Below are positions 1 through 8,699 of a stretch of DNA of 64,000 bases, piece after piece. Positions within the stretch are counted from its first letter, which is position 1. Every line of letters starts with the position of its first letter. The translations under genes were made by a program, and so were the position numbers. The notes beneath the pieces were generated by a model. That model was given only the letters and a program-made list of their open reading frames with translations. It ran no database searches and was not told the DNA's origin. This DNA is from Streptomyces sp. ICC1 (GTDB lineage: Bacteria; Actinomycetota; Actinomycetes; Streptomycetales; Streptomycetaceae), in assembly GCF_003287935.1 (NCBI RefSeq), contig NZ_CP030287.1:8744058-8808057 (forward strand), read 5' to 3'.

Positions 1-400
1 CCAGCGCGGTCAGCGCCGGGTCGGTGGTGTCGCAATGCGTCCGCACGTGCAGCACGCCCTGCGCCGCCTGCCAGCGCAGCACCTCCGTGGCCCGCGCGAC
101 CACGTCCTCGCGGGTCAGGGTCCGCTTGCGCTCGCTCCAGCAGGCGATGCCCTCCCAGAGCGTCCCGGAGGCGTTCGGGCGGGGCTCGCCGGCCGTCAGG
201 GCGGTGTCGAGGTGGATGTGCGGTTCGACGAAGGGGGCGCTGAGGAGGCCGCCGTGCGCCTCGATCAGCACCCCCGTCGCGGGTGGCTCCTTCTGGTCGT
301 CGTACGGGATCACGCGCGCGATCCGGCCGTCCTCCGCGACCTCGACGTCGTGCAGGCCTTCGCTGTGGAGCAGCCGGGCGCCCCGGACGATCATCCGCAT
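1..400 (-). CDS. codA: Cytosine deaminase, N-terminal part (runs off window edge)
   Basis: Amidohydrolase-superfamily enzyme expected to deaminate cytosine (or a related pyrimidine) in the cytoplasm for pyrimidine salvage. Reading from the ATG at 400, the first 133 residues show the family's metal-binding 'EPHIHLD' motif, followed by 'SGTLWEGI' and 'VRTHCD', an arrangement matching E. coli-type CodA closely. The rest of the protein lies beyond position 1, so catalytic residues further on cannot be checked. The RpiR-type regulator at 1718-2635 could belong to the same locus, but a transposon remnant lies between them. Family assignment is good; exact substrate is inferred. Confidence 0.8.
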   Translation of the reverse strand, partial: MRMIVRGARLLHSEGLHDVEVAEDGRIARVIPYDDQKEPPATGVLIEAHGGLLSAPFVEPHIHLDTALTAGEPRPNASGTLWEGIACWSERKRTLTREDVVARATEVLRWQAAQGVLHVRTHCDTTDPALTAL

Positions 401-464
401 GGCGCCAGCCTACGCACGCCGCGCCGCCACGGCCCGGCGTGGCCCGGCTTGGTTTCGCGCCGCG

Positions 465-632
465 TCAGCCGCGCTTGGCCTGGGCCTTCTGCTGCATGCC
501 CCGCGTCTTCGCGGCGATCGACTGCACGTCCCGGACGGCGGCCTTGGCACGGGCTTCGGCCGCCGTGTTCTTCGCCATCGCACGCTCGGAATCCTGGTGG
601 CCGTGCTGACCTGTACGCGCCTTCTTCGCCAT
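465..632 (-). CDS. Small basic hypothetical protein (55 aa)
   Basis: Short Lys/Arg/Ala-rich protein starting 'MAKKARTGQHG' and ending in 'QQKAQAKRG'. No signal peptide, membrane segment or metal motif is visible, and it may form one helix. The ATG at 632 is preceded on the minus strand by a GGAGGAGC-type ribosome binding site. I do not recognise a named family. It sits downstream of the IS605-type remnant and upstream of the deaminase start, all on the minus strand. Confidence 0.55.
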   Translation of the reverse strand: MAKKARTGQHGHQDSERAMAKNTAAEARAKAAVRDVQSIAAKTRGMQQKAQAKRG

Positions 633-753
633 GACCGCTGCTCCTCCGCCGGAAAACGGGCTGAACTTCGTACGCAGACCACCTTGCGCCCGTTCGGCCC
701 AGTCGGCATCTCGGACGATCGGGTGACGCGGGCGCGCGATCGGAGGGTTACGT

Positions 754-795
754 GACTCCTCCCCGCCATAAATGACGGGGCTTCCTGTTACGCCG
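754..795 (-). repeat. IS200/IS605-type right end, probable 3' end of a TnpB omega-RNA
   Basis: Just past the TnpB stop codon the minus strand has a hairpin (CCCCG stem, 761-765 pairing with 776-780) followed by GGAGGAGTCAC. This is the usual layout of an IS605-group right end, where the TnpB omega-RNA scaffold ends and the guide begins. Bases 738-753 and leftwards would then be the guide, matching the flanking insertion site. The hairpin is seen directly; the RNA function is inferred from the family. Confidence 0.5.
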
Positions 796-1015
796 GGTTG
801 GCGTTGCAGCGGACCAGCCCGGCCCGGTTCAAAACGTTGATCGCGCCCACGGTGTCGGCGTGCGCGGTGTGGCCGCATGCCTGGCAGTGGAATGTGTCTT
901 GCGTGGGGCGGTTCTCCTTCGCGGTGTGCCCGCATTCGGGGCACTCGCGGGAGGTGTTGCGGGGATCCACGGCGATGATTCTCCGGCCGGCGCTTTCGCA
1001 CGGGGAGCGCTCGGC
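788..1015 (-). pseudogene. tnpB: TnpB (IS605 OrfB) C-terminal fragment
   Basis: The last roughly 75 residues of an IS200/IS605 TnpB nuclease. Visible are 'IIAVDPRNTS', a zinc ribbon with CPECGH and CQACGH pairs, and the 'HADTVGAINVLNRA' segment that carries the final RuvC aspartate. The N-terminal 300 or so residues, including the first RuvC aspartate, are absent: upstream of about 1015 the frame turns into unrelated sequence next to the stop of the gene at 1034. No TnpA is present. The element is therefore inactive, although its right end is still attached. Confidence 0.85.
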
Positions 1016-1033
1016 GGCTGGCCGGCGCCGCGG

Positions 1034-1414
1034 CTACCGGCGGCGGGCCGCGCCGTGGGCGAGTGCGTCGCCGACGACCCGGATGGCCCGGGCCAGCCGG
1101 GCGAGCTGCCTCAGCTCCCCCGCGTACATCCTGATCGAGGTCTCGATGACCGCCTCGGCCACCCCGAGGCCGGGGAGTTCGGCGCGGCTGGTCTCCAGGG
1201 CCACGCGTACGGCGCGCATCTCGTGCTGGACCTGGAGCTGGGCATGGCGGGCGAGCAGTACGGGGCTGCGGGTCAACGTCGCGTAGCCGGCGTAGCGGGC
1301 CGGGACCAGGTCGCGGAGCCATCGGGTGGCCGTGCGTTCCCAGTCGTGGTTCCCGGGACGCTTGACCTGGCTGGGCCAGTCCGGGCTGTGCGTGACGAGC
1401 GTCGTCTGAGACAT
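1034..1414 (-). CDS. Hypothetical helical protein (126 aa)
   Basis: Conserved-looking, Arg/Leu/Ala-rich, probably all-helical cytoplasmic protein starting 'MSQTTLVTHSPDWPSQ' with an ATG at 1414. It contains the segment 'LLARHAQLQVQHEMRAVR'. No catalytic motif or membrane segment is visible. An in-frame ATG at 1639 would add 75 residues, but that extension is Ala/Pro-rich and looks non-coding, so I prefer 1414. The end abuts the TnpB fragment, suggesting the IS landed just downstream. Function unknown. Confidence 0.55.
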   Translation of the reverse strand: MSQTTLVTHSPDWPSQVKRPGNHDWERTATRWLRDLVPARYAGYATLTRSPVLLARHAQLQVQHEMRAVRVALETSRAELPGLGVAEAVIETSIRMYAGELRQLARLARAIRVVGDALAHGAARRR

Positions 1415-1717
1415 TCTTGCCGCTTCCACAAGGTGTCGAACGGTGATCGAGAACGTGCCGGTGGCGGCCTCGGCCCAGGGGTTGGCCGAGGCCGCGGGGG
1501 CGCTCCGGGTTCCGAAGGCCGGACGGGACGCCTGGTGCGACGTGAGGAGGAGGTGCGTCGCACCGGGTGTCTGTTCTGGGAGGGCTGGGGTGGCTCTCCT
1601 GGCGTCTTGACGGATGACCGCGCCGCCATCAGTAAACATATATACCGTTGAGTAAGCAAGAGTATGAAAATATTCATGCCCGGGTGGGGTGTGAATACGG
1701 GCGCCCGGCGAACGGTC
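1415..1717. other. Intergenic, with an AT-rich promoter-like patch
   Basis: No gene seen. 1628-1676 is strikingly AT-rich for this genome (TAAACATATATACC, ATGAAAATATTCATGC), probably the promoter or operator region for the minus-strand gene at 1034-1414. A small palindrome GCATGAATATTTTCATAC can be drawn on the minus strand at about 1661-1678. Confidence 0.4.
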
Positions 1718-2635
1718 TCAGAGGAAGAATCCGTGCTGGTCGGCGGCCTGCTCATAGCTTTCGAGCCGCGCCTGCGTCCGCTCGGGATCCGCGTCGGACA
1801 TCGCCTGGAGCAGCGCGGCGGACAGCACGCCCGGCGCCGCGTAGGAGTCGAAGACCAGCCTGGAACCGGTGCCGGCCGTCAGCGCCACATCGGCCTCGTC
1901 CACCAGCGGGCCCAGCGTGCCGTCCGTGATCAGAACGACCCGCAGCCCCGCCCGGCGCGCGACCCGCAGCGCCGCCAGGGTCTCCTTGGCGTGCCGGGGC
2001 ATGGCGAAGGCCAGCACCCAGCTGCCGCCGGCCGCGCGGGCCTGGAGCAGCGCGTCGTAGGCCACGCTTCCGCCGCCGGTCACCAGCCGCACGTCGGGGT
2101 GGATGCGGCGGGCCGCGTACGCGAAGTACTCGGCCAGGGAGACGGAGATCCGCAGCCCGAGCACCGTCAGCGGCACCGAGCGGGCCAGCTCGCGGCCGAT
2201 GTCGAGCACCTGGTTGGTGTCGGCGAGCAGCCTGCGTACGTCGCGCAGGTTCTCGATCTCGGCGTCGACGGCGGCCTGCAGCTCGTTGCGGCGGGTCTGC
2301 TCGGGGCTGTCCGGGGCGCCGGCCACCGCGCTCAGCGCGATGGGCTGGAGCACGTCGCGCAGCGCCGGATAGCCGCTGAACCCCAGGGCGGCCGCGAACC
2401 GGGTCACGGACGGCTGGCTCACTCCGGCCCGCTCGGCGAGCTCGGTGATCGAGAGGAACGCCGCCTCGGTGAGGTGGTCCACGAGGTACTGGGCGATCCG
2501 CCGCTGGCCGGGGGAGAGCGGATGTCCGTCGAACAGCGCCCGGACCCGTTCGGCCGGGGCGCGCTCGCGCTCGGCCGCCTGCCCGCTCGGCGTGATCGCG
2601 GCCGCTTGTGCCCTCGCCTGCTGCCCCGATGACAC
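1718..2635 (-). CDS. MurR/RpiR-family transcriptional regulator
   Basis: 305-residue regulator. An N-terminal RpiR-type helix-turn-helix is seen at residues 30-105 ('LSITELAERAGVSQPSVTRF'), followed by a C-terminal SIS sugar-phosphate-binding domain from about 140 to 290. Proteins of this family sense phosphosugars or related metabolites and usually repress a neighbouring catabolic locus. The start is GTG at 2635 (MSSGQQ). The next minus-strand gene upstream is the carboxypeptidase start at 4067, so this gene is transcribed separately. In actinobacteria such regulators can sit beside cytosine or purine deaminases; here that pairing is only suggestive because an IS remnant and a hypothetical gene intervene. 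Confidence 0.9.
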   Translation of the reverse strand: MSSGQQARAQAAAITPSGQAAERERAPAERVRALFDGHPLSPGQRRIAQYLVDHLTEAAFLSITELAERAGVSQPSVTRFAAALGFSGYPALRDVLQPIALSAVAGAPDSPEQTRRNELQAAVDAEIENLRDVRRLLADTNQVLDIGRELARSVPLTVLGLRISVSLAEYFAYAARRIHPDVRLVTGGGSVAYDALLQARAAGGSWVLAFAMPRHAKETLAALRVARRAGLRVVLITDGTLGPLVDEADVALTAGTGSRLVFDSYAAPGVLSAALLQAMSDADPERTQARLESYEQAADQHGFFL

Positions 2636-2726
2636 GGGCGGTCCTCCCTGTCGTGCCGCTCTGTGATCCCAACATAGCTCACGGCATCCGGCTGACCAGC
2701 GCGCTTGTGCTCCGGGTCACGAACCG

Positions 2727-4067
2727 TCAACACCCCGGTACCGGCTCCCCCGTGGCGATCCGGTAGCGGGCGCGGCCGTCGAGGAGCAAGGGGACGAGCG
2801 CGCGCGGGGACTGGCGCAGCGGGACGTACGCGCCGCCGTCCGCGGCCCGTACGACGCGCACTCCGTGCAGGTCGAGGCGGGCGGCGGTGCCCGCGTACTG
2901 GGCCGGGGTGAGGCGGTAGCCGCAGGGCGGGTCGGCCAGGATCTCCTCCGGGGCCGCCGGGGCGTTGTCCGCGCCGCCCAGCCGGACGGGTCCCGCGTCC
3001 CGGGCGCCGGCCCGGCGGGCGGCGGCCGAGGCCGCGGCCAGGGGGCCCGTACGCTCGGAAACGTAGGCGAACAGCCCATGCAGGGCGACGAGTTGGGTGG
3101 ACACGCGGCGGCGGTGGTTGAGGGCCGGGTCGGCCCGCTCCGCGTCGCCGGCCGCGCCGCCGGGCGCTTCGACGCGGCTCTCGACCAGCAGGGCGACCGC
3201 GTGCTTGACGCCCGCGGTGTTGCGCAGGATCCGTTCCTGGCCGTCCCCCGCGGACTGGGTGGCCGGCAGGCCGGTGGCGGGGTCGGTCCGGATGCCGTAG
3301 GTGCCGGTGGAGCGGCCGGCCGCGCGCGCCGCTTCCCGTACGTACGCGCCGGACAGCACGCGGGACTGCGCGTACACCCCGGGGTCGGTGTTCAGGTTGC
3401 GCGGCCAGAGGTCGAAGAGGTCCTTGTCGTAGGTGCCCGGTGTGGCCCGGTACTCGTGCAGGTCGTACACGAGCTGCGGACGTCGGTCGCGCAGGACGGC
3501 GGCGACGGCCCGCGCCTCGGGCGAGTCCAGGGCGAGGTGGTCGCGGTTGATGTCGGTGCCGGCCGCGTTGGCCCTGGTGCCCGCCGCCCGGCCGTCGGGG
3601 TTGGCGGTCGGTACGACGAGGACCGTGGCCTGCTCCAGGAGACGCCGGGCGGCCGGCTCCCGGGCGTACGCGAGGTCGCGGACGGTGGTCAGGCAGGCCT
3701 CGCGCCCCGCGGGCTCGTCCCCGTGCTGGGAGCACACCAGCAGGACGGTGACGGGGCCGCGGCCCAGGGCCACCAGGTGCAGCGGGCGGCCCAGCACCGT
3801 CGTGCCGATGCGCCGGACGGAGGCCCCCGCCCCGGCGCGGCGCCCGACGGCGTCGAGGAGCTCGCGCTCCTGGGACCCGGTGGTCCAGCTCGCCCCGTTC
3901 GAGGCCTCGAATCCGGTACGGGGCGCGTCTTCGGCCGCGTGCGCCGGTCCGGGGGCGAGCGGCAGCGCGAGCGCGCCCACGACGAGGGCGGCCAGGGCGA
4001 GCGCGGCCCGGGCGCGGGCTGCCCGGGCGCGGGCTGCCCGGGCGCGGGGCGTCACGTTCTCGATCAC
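2727..4067 (-). CDS. Secreted M14-family zinc carboxypeptidase
   Basis: About 446-residue secreted metallopeptidase. From the GTG at 4067 there is an Arg/Ala-rich n-region, a hydrophobic core (residues 21-38) and a probable cleavage after 'GPAHA'. Zinc ligands fit M14: His115 and Glu118 in 'SQHGDEPAG' and His204 in 'YDLHEY'. The substrate-binding Arg lies in 'GTDINRDH', and Glu296 in 'LLVESR' is the likely catalytic glutamate. The signal region contains three tandem copies of a 15-bp unit (about 4007-4050) encoding ARAAR repeats. An ATG at 4124 would give a longer N-terminus but places the signal peptide unusually deep. Expected to trim peptides or cell-wall peptides outside the cell. Confidence 0.85.
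   Translation of the reverse strand: MIENVTPRARAARARAARARAALALAALVVGALALPLAPGPAHAAEDAPRTGFEASNGASWTTGSQERELLDAVGRRAGAGASVRRIGTTVLGRPLHLVALGRGPVTVLLVCSQHGDEPAGREACLTTVRDLAYAREPAARRLLEQATVLVVPTANPDGRAAGTRANAAGTDINRDHLALDSPEARAVAAVLRDRRPQLVYDLHEYRATPGTYDKDLFDLWPRNLNTDPGVYAQSRVLSGAYVREAARAAGRSTGTYGIRTDPATGLPATQSAGDGQERILRNTAGVKHAVALLVESRVEAPGGAAGDAERADPALNHRRRVSTQLVALHGLFAYVSERTGPLAAASAAARRAGARDAGPVRLGGADNAPAAPEEILADPPCGYRLTPAQYAGTAARLDLHGVRVVRAADGGAYVPLRQSPRALVPLLLDGRARYRIATGEPVPGC
4007..4050. repeat. Tandem 15-bp repeat inside signal peptide
   Basis: Three near-perfect copies of a GCCCGGGCGCGGGCT-type unit lie in the positively charged part of the carboxypeptidase signal peptide. The repeat length is a multiple of three, so copy changes would keep the frame and only alter the charge of the export signal. 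Confidence 0.7.
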
Positions 4068-4200
4068 GCCCCCGGTTGTAGCGGTCCGGGGCCCCCGGTG
4101 TCGCCGTGAGGGCCGCGGACTCACCCGGGCGGCGGCGCCGGGATCCCGGGGGGCCGGGATGGCGTGGCGGGGGAGGGCGGGCGTGGCCCTTCGCCGGGCT

Positions 4201-4947
4201 TCAGCCCTCGCCGGCCCGTCGCTCCAGCGGAGTTGCTACTGCCGAGTTGTTCACACTGAAGGTGACACTGCCCGCCCGGTAGCGGTCGTCGGACCACTCG
4301 ATCGGGCGACCCGTGCGGGTCGCGGAGACGTGCCGCTGGCGCAAAAGCGGGCTGCCGCGCCGGATTTCCAGCAGCCGGGCGTCCTCGCTGCCGGCGGGCA
4401 GCGCGTCGATGAGGTGCTCGCCGTAGTGGGCGACGATTCCGGAGCCGTCCGCCAGGCCGTCCATCACCGAGCGGCAGTCCTCGGGCATCGCCTCGACCGC
4501 CGCCGCGACCCAGTCGGCGTAGGCCGTCCGCTCGACCATCGTCGGCTCCCCGTCGAGCAGCCGCAGCCGCAGCACGGCCAGGACCTCCGTACCGGGTGCC
4601 AGTGCGAGGCGCTCCGCCTCCTCGGCCGTGGCGGGGCGGCGGGCGCGCGACAGGAACCGGCTCTGCGCCCGGTGGCCGACCCCTTCGGCCCACTGGGCGA
4701 AGCTGTTGAGCTCCCCGAAGCTGTGCTTGCGCTCGTGGCGCAGGACGATCCTGCGGGCCCCCTGCCGGGAGCCGATGAGCCCCTCGGCGGCGAGCGTGGC
4801 CACGGCCTGGCGGACGGTCCCGCGCGAGGCCGACCAGCGGGCGGCCAGGTCGCTCTCCGAGGGCAGTTGGGCGCCCACGGGGTACTCGCCGGAGAGGATC
4901 GCCCGGCGCAGCGCCTCGGCGATCTCCAGATACCGCACCGTTCCCAT
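4201..4947 (-). CDS. GntR/HutC-family transcriptional regulator
   Basis: 248 residues. The winged helix-turn-helix is at residues 5-72 ('[20 protein letters not shown]'), and the UTRA ligand-binding domain covers about 90-235, which makes this the HutC subfamily. It is divergent from the solute-binding protein and permease at 5191-7185. A perfect 16-bp palindrome of HutC type (5138-5153) lies in the shared spacer, so it very probably controls that transporter. HutC-type regulators with this kind of operator often govern aminophosphonate or amino-sugar uptake; the ligand here is unknown. Confidence 0.9.
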   Translation of the reverse strand: MGTVRYLEIAEALRRAILSGEYPVGAQLPSESDLAARWSASRGTVRQAVATLAAEGLIGSRQGARRIVLRHERKHSFGELNSFAQWAEGVGHRAQSRFLSRARRPATAEEAERLALAPGTEVLAVLRLRLLDGEPTMVERTAYADWVAAAVEAMPEDCRSVMDGLADGSGIVAHYGEHLIDALPAGSEDARLLEIRRGSPLLRQRHVSATRTGRPIEWSDDRYRAGSVTFSVNNSAVATPLERRAGEG

Positions 4948-5137
4948 GCCGTCCCCGTCCCCGTGCCGTCCGTCGTCGTGGTGCCCGCCAGCCTAGGCGC
5001 CGCACCGGGCTCCGAAGATCATCATGCGGGTGGTCCGTCACGGTCGGATCCGGCCATTCACGGTCTTCGTCGAGACGTGGACCGCGCGACAGCCGCCGTT
5101 CACCGTCCGTACAGGGCCCCAGGGCGAACTGGAGCCA

Positions 5138-5153
5138 ACTTGTTCAGACAAGT
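5138..5153. promoter_or_regulatory. Palindromic operator for the GntR regulator
   Basis: ACTTGT-TCAG-ACAAGT is a perfect inverted repeat. It resembles the TTGTCTAGACAA-type sites of HutC regulators and lies 38 bp before the transporter start and 190 bp before the regulator start. Confidence 0.65.
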
Positions 5154-5190
5154 GAACCCCCTGCCATGGATCCAGTCTCCGGGAGAGACC

Positions 5191-6357
5191 GTGCTCAGTT
5201 CCTCCGCCCGTCGCGGTGCGGCCGTTCTGCTCAGCGCCGCCGTGCTCACCACGCTCAGCGCCTGCGGCGCCGCACCCGACCCGAAGGCCGGCGCCGCCGC
5301 CGACGGCAAGAACAAGACCCAGCCCGGCGCCGCCACCTCGGTCGCCGACTTCGGCGGCCTGGAGGGCCTCGTCGCGGCCGCTGAGAAGGAGGGCGAGCTC
5401 AACGTCATCGCGCTGCCCGCGGACTGGGCGAACTACGGCGAGATCCAGAAGGCGTTCCAGGCCAAGTACCCCAAGGTCAAGATCAACGCCGAGAACCCGG
5501 ACGCCTCCAGCGCCGACGAGATCGCGGCCGTCAAGTCCCGCAAGGGCCAGACCCGCGCCCCCGACGTCCTGGACCTCGGCATCGCCTTCGCCCGCAGCGG
5601 CGCCGCCGAGAACCTCTTCGCCCCGTACAAGGTCACCGCCTGGGACAAGATCCCCGCCTCCCAGAAGGACGCGGACGCCCGCTGGTACAACGACTACGGC
5701 GGCTACGTCTCCATCGGCTGCGACGCCGCCCGCATCCCGAACTGCCCGAAGTCCTTCGCCGACCTGGCCAAGCCCGAGTACAAGGGCAAGGTCGCCCTCA
5801 ACGGCAACCCGACCAAGTCCGGCTCCGCCTTCGGCGGCGTCTACGCGGCCGCCCTCGCCAACAAGGGCTCCTTCGGCGACATCCAGCCCGGCATCGACTT
5901 CTTCGGACAGCTGAAGAAGAGCGGCAACTTCATCCCCGTCGAGTCCACCCCGGCCACCGTCGAGAAGGGCGAGACGCCCATCTCGATCGACTGGGACTAC
6001 CTGAACGCCGGCTACGCCGATCAGTTCAAGGGCAAGGGCGTCGACTGGAAGGTCGCCATCCCCACCGACGGCGTCTACGCCCAGTACTACTCGCAGGCCA
6101 TCAACAAGGATGCCCCGCACCCGGCGGCCTCCCGCCTGTGGATGGAGTTCCTGTACAGCGCCGAGGGCCAGAACCTGTGGCTGAAGGGCTACGCCCGCCC
6201 CGTGCTGCTGCCCGCCATGACCCAGGACGGCACCGTCGACAAGGACGCCGTCACCAAGCTCCCGCAGGTCCAGGGCGCCCCTGCCTTCCCGGCTTCCACC
6301 GAGCTGGACAAGGCCAAGGCGACCCTCTCCGAGAAGTGGGACAAGGCCCTCAGCTGA
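5191..6357 (+). CDS. ABC transporter substrate-binding lipoprotein
   Basis: 388-residue extracellular solute-binding protein of the iron/polyamine/phosphonate-type family 1 fold. GTG start at 5191 follows GGGAGAGACC. A lipobox 'LSAC' gives a lipidated Cys at residue 25, after a short Arg-rich signal peptide. 'EGELNVIALPADWANYGEI' and 'KGQTRAPDVLDLGIAF' are typical of the fold. The stop codon overlaps the permease start (TGATG), so the two are one operon. The divergent HutC regulator and its operator suggest substrate-induced expression. Substrate not determinable; aminophosphonate is one possibility. Confidence 0.85.
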   Translation: MLSSSARRGAAVLLSAAVLTTLSACGAAPDPKAGAAADGKNKTQPGAATSVADFGGLEGLVAAAEKEGELNVIALPADWANYGEIQKAFQAKYPKVKINAENPDASSADEIAAVKSRKGQTRAPDVLDLGIAFARSGAAENLFAPYKVTAWDKIPASQKDADARWYNDYGGYVSIGCDAARIPNCPKSFADLAKPEYKGKVALNGNPTKSGSAFGGVYAAALANKGSFGDIQPGIDFFGQLKKSGNFIPVESTPATVEKGETPISIDWDYLNAGYADQFKGKGVDWKVAIPTDGVYAQYYSQAINKDAPHPAASRLWMEFLYSAEGQNLWLKGYARPVLLPAMTQDGTVDKDAVTKLPQVQGAPAFPASTELDKAKATLSEKWDKALS

Positions 6358-7185
6358 TGTCCGCCTCCACCTCCACCCCCCACACGAAGGGGACCGCCGG
6401 CGGCACCACCAGCCGCCGCCGGCGGCGCGGCCCGCGCACCTGGCTCGCCGCCCTCCCCCTCCTCGCCTTCACCGGGCTCTGCTTCGGCATCCCGCTGGGC
6501 GCCATCGCCTTCGGCGCCGTCACCCGCACCGACCCGGTCGGCGGCGCCACCGAACTGACGGGAGAGCACCTCGCGCGCTCCCTCCAGGGCCCCTACCTCG
6601 GCTCGCTCGTCGGCAGCGTGCAGCTCTCCTCGCTCACCGCGCTCGTGGCCGGCGTGCTCGGCGTCCTCATCGCGCAGGCCGTCGTCACCTCCCGCTCGCG
6701 GACCCTGCGCGGCGCGGCACTGACCGCCTCGGGAGTCCTCGCCAACTTCGGCGGGGTCCCGCTCGCCTTCGCGTTCATCGCCACCGTCGGCATCTCCGGA
6801 GTCGTCACCCAGCTCGCCGACCTGACCGGTCTCGGCTGGAACCTCTACTCCTTCACCGGCCTCACCGTGGTCTACCTCTACTTCCTGACCCCGCTCATGG
6901 TGCTGGTCATCGTCCCCGCGCTCGACGGCCTGCGCCCCCAGTGGCGCGAGGCCGCCCAGAACAACGGGGCGAGCGGATGGCAGTTCTGGCGCCACGTCGG
7001 CCTGCCCGTCCTCGCGCCCTCCCTGCTCGGCGGATTCGTGCTGCTCTTCGGCACCGCCTTCGCCGCGCACGCCACCGCCGCCGCGCTCGTGGGCGGCTCC
7101 GTCCCCCTGGTCACGCTCAAGATCGCGGACGCCCTGTCCGGGAACGTGCTGACCGGCCAGGAGAACGTGGCCCTGGCCCTCGGCC
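6357..7185 (+). CDS. ABC transporter permease, C-terminus lost at a chimeric joint
   Basis: Inner-membrane permease for the upstream binding protein, with about six hydrophobic segments over residues 28-270. The cytoplasmic coupling motif 'EAAQNNGASGWQFWRHVGLP' is present. Native-looking sequence stops at 'NVALALGLDMI' and the same frame continues into an unrelated BRCT-like segment. The last helix, the native stop codon and any partner permease or ATPase genes are missing. The break is an assembly or library joint, not a biological fusion. Confidence 0.8.
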
Positions 7186-7325
7186 TCGACATGATCGAGA
7201 AGGCCGGCGGCAGGGCGGGCGGCAGCGTCAACTCCAAGACCACCTACCTGGTCTGCGCGGCCTCCGCGAGCGGGAAGCCGAGCTCCAAGGCCGTCAAGGC
7301 CGAGGAACTGGGCGTCACCCTCGGG
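7186..7325 (+). pseudogene. BRCT-domain fragment bridging two unrelated pieces
   Basis: About 45 codons in frame with the permease read 'EKAGGRAGGSVNSKTTYLV' and then 'KAVKAEELGV'. This is the conserved core of a BRCT domain as in NAD-dependent DNA ligases and exonuclease-like proteins (GG..SGSVS.KT.YLV...KAEELGV). Neither end of the donor gene is present. After about 7325 the sequence becomes the minus-strand gene ending upstream of 7592. A read-sized insert between two joints points to a chimeric bridge. Confidence 0.6.
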
Positions 7326-7592
7326 GCCCTTCGGGGGGCTCGCGGGGCCGGGGGCGTCCGCGGTGCTCGTGGGGCCGCCGGCGGTCGTGGGGGCTCCGGT
7401 GGCCGGGTCGGGCTGGAGGAAGCCGGCGCCGGCTATGACGGCGGCCATGGCCGAGGCGGTGGCGATCCAGTGGAGGGGCCGCGCGCGGTGGTGCGCCGGG
7501 GTCTGCGGTGCCGGCGCGGGCTCGGTGGGGCTGTGCGGCACTCGGGGTGTCTCCTGTGCGAAGGGTGACGGGGAGCCAGCATCGTGCCACAC
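7326..7592 (-). CDS. N-terminal part of an exported or membrane protein
   Basis: From GTG at 7592 the protein has a Pro/His-rich cytoplasmic start, one hydrophobic segment ('ATASAMAAVIAGAGFL', residues 44-60) and then a Thr/Pro/Gly-rich linker that runs into the joint at about 7325. It lies directly downstream of trmI beyond a strong terminator. The C-terminal domain is lost, so no function can be assigned. Confidence 0.45.
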
Positions 7593-7653
7593 CTCACATC
7601 GGGGTGGAACGGTTGGGTCCGCACCGGCGGGGCCGGTTTCCGGGACAACGAAA

Positions 7654-7705
7654 AGACGCTGTGGCGCAGTTCCCGGATGCTTCGGGGAACTGCGCCACAG
7701 CGTCT
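7654..7705 (-). terminator. Strong intrinsic terminator after trmI
   Basis: A near-perfect inverted repeat of about 21 bp per arm (7654-7674 and 7684-7705) with a 9-nt loop, followed on the minus strand by CTTTTC. It lies 29 bp past the trmI stop codon. Confidence 0.85.
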
Positions 7706-7733
7706 GCGTGTTGGGCGGGCGGGTGACCGCAGG

Positions 7734-8681
7734 TCAGCCGCGGTCGCCTTCGGCGGGCTCTACGGCTTCTGCGGGCTCGGCGGCCTTGGAGCCGGACCGG
7801 CTGCCGGGGCCGTCGTAGTCCTCGCCGTAGGCGCCCTTGGAGGGGCGGCGGCGGCGCATGGGCGGCTCGACGCCGTCGGCGAGGCGGCGGGCGGTGACGA
7901 GGAAGCCGGTGTGGCCGATCATCCGGTGGTCCGGGCGGACGGCGAGGCCCTCGACGTGCCAGTTGCGGATCATCGATTCCCAGGGCTGCGGCTCGGCGTA
8001 GCAGCCGAACTCGCGGATGGACTCGACGGTGCGCGAGAGCTGGGTGGTGGTGGCCACGTAGCAGCAGAGGATGCCGCCGGGGACGAGGGCCTTGGAGACG
8101 GCCTCGAGGCATTCCCAGGGGGCGAGCATGTCGAGGATCACGCGGTCGACGTCCGTGTCGGACAGGTTGTCCTGGAGGTCGCCCACGGTCAGCTGCCACG
8201 CGGGGTGCGGGCCGCCGAAGTAGCGCTCGACGTTGGCGGTGGCGATTTCGGCGAAGTCCGCGCGGCGCTCATAGCTGTGGAGCATGCCCTGGTCGCCGAT
8301 GGCGCGCAGCAGGAAGCTGCTCAGGGAGCCGGAGCCCACACCTGCTTCCACGACTCGGGCGCCGGGGAAGATGTCGGCGAAGGCCAGGATCTGGCCCGCG
8401 TCCTTGGGGTAGACCACGGCGGCGCCGCGGGGCATGGACAGGACATAGTCGGGGAGCAGGGGACGCAGCGCGAGGTAGGCGACGTTGCCCGTGGTACGGA
8501 CAACGCTTCCCTCGGGGGAGCCGATCAGCTCGTCGTGCGGGAAGGAACCCTTGTGGGTGTGGAAATTCTTCCCGGCTTCGAGCGTGAACGTGTAGTGGCG
8601 GCCCTTGGGGTCGGTGAGCTGTACCTGGTCCCCGACCTCGAAGGGCCCGCGTCGGCGGGCGGCACCGGTCGGTTCGGACAT
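7734..8681 (-). CDS. trmI: tRNA (adenine-N1)-methyltransferase TrmI
   Basis: 315 residues. Methylates N1 of adenosine 58 in the tRNA T-loop using S-adenosylmethionine. An N-terminal beta-barrel (residues 14-90) precedes the Rossmann methyltransferase domain with motif I 'VEAGVGSGSL' at 111-120 and 'ILDMLAPWE' at 182-190, whose Asp184 is the expected catalytic residue. The C-terminus carries an Arg-rich, then acidic, low-complexity tail. It lies 18 bp downstream of the site-2 protease on the same strand, so the two are probably co-transcribed. In actinobacteria this gene is usually next to the proteasome-associated ATPase locus, not retained here. Confidence 0.92.
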   Translation of the reverse strand: MSEPTGAARRRGPFEVGDQVQLTDPKGRHYTFTLEAGKNFHTHKGSFPHDELIGSPEGSVVRTTGNVAYLALRPLLPDYVLSMPRGAAVVYPKDAGQILAFADIFPGARVVEAGVGSGSLSSFLLRAIGDQGMLHSYERRADFAEIATANVERYFGGPHPAWQLTVGDLQDNLSDTDVDRVILDMLAPWECLEAVSKALVPGGILCCYVATTTQLSRTVESIREFGCYAEPQPWESMIRNWHVEGLAVRPDHRMIGHTGFLVTARRLADGVEPPMRRRRPSKGAYGEDYDGPGSRSGSKAAEPAEAVEPAEGDRG

Positions 8682-8699
8682 GTGACCAGTGTATTGGCT

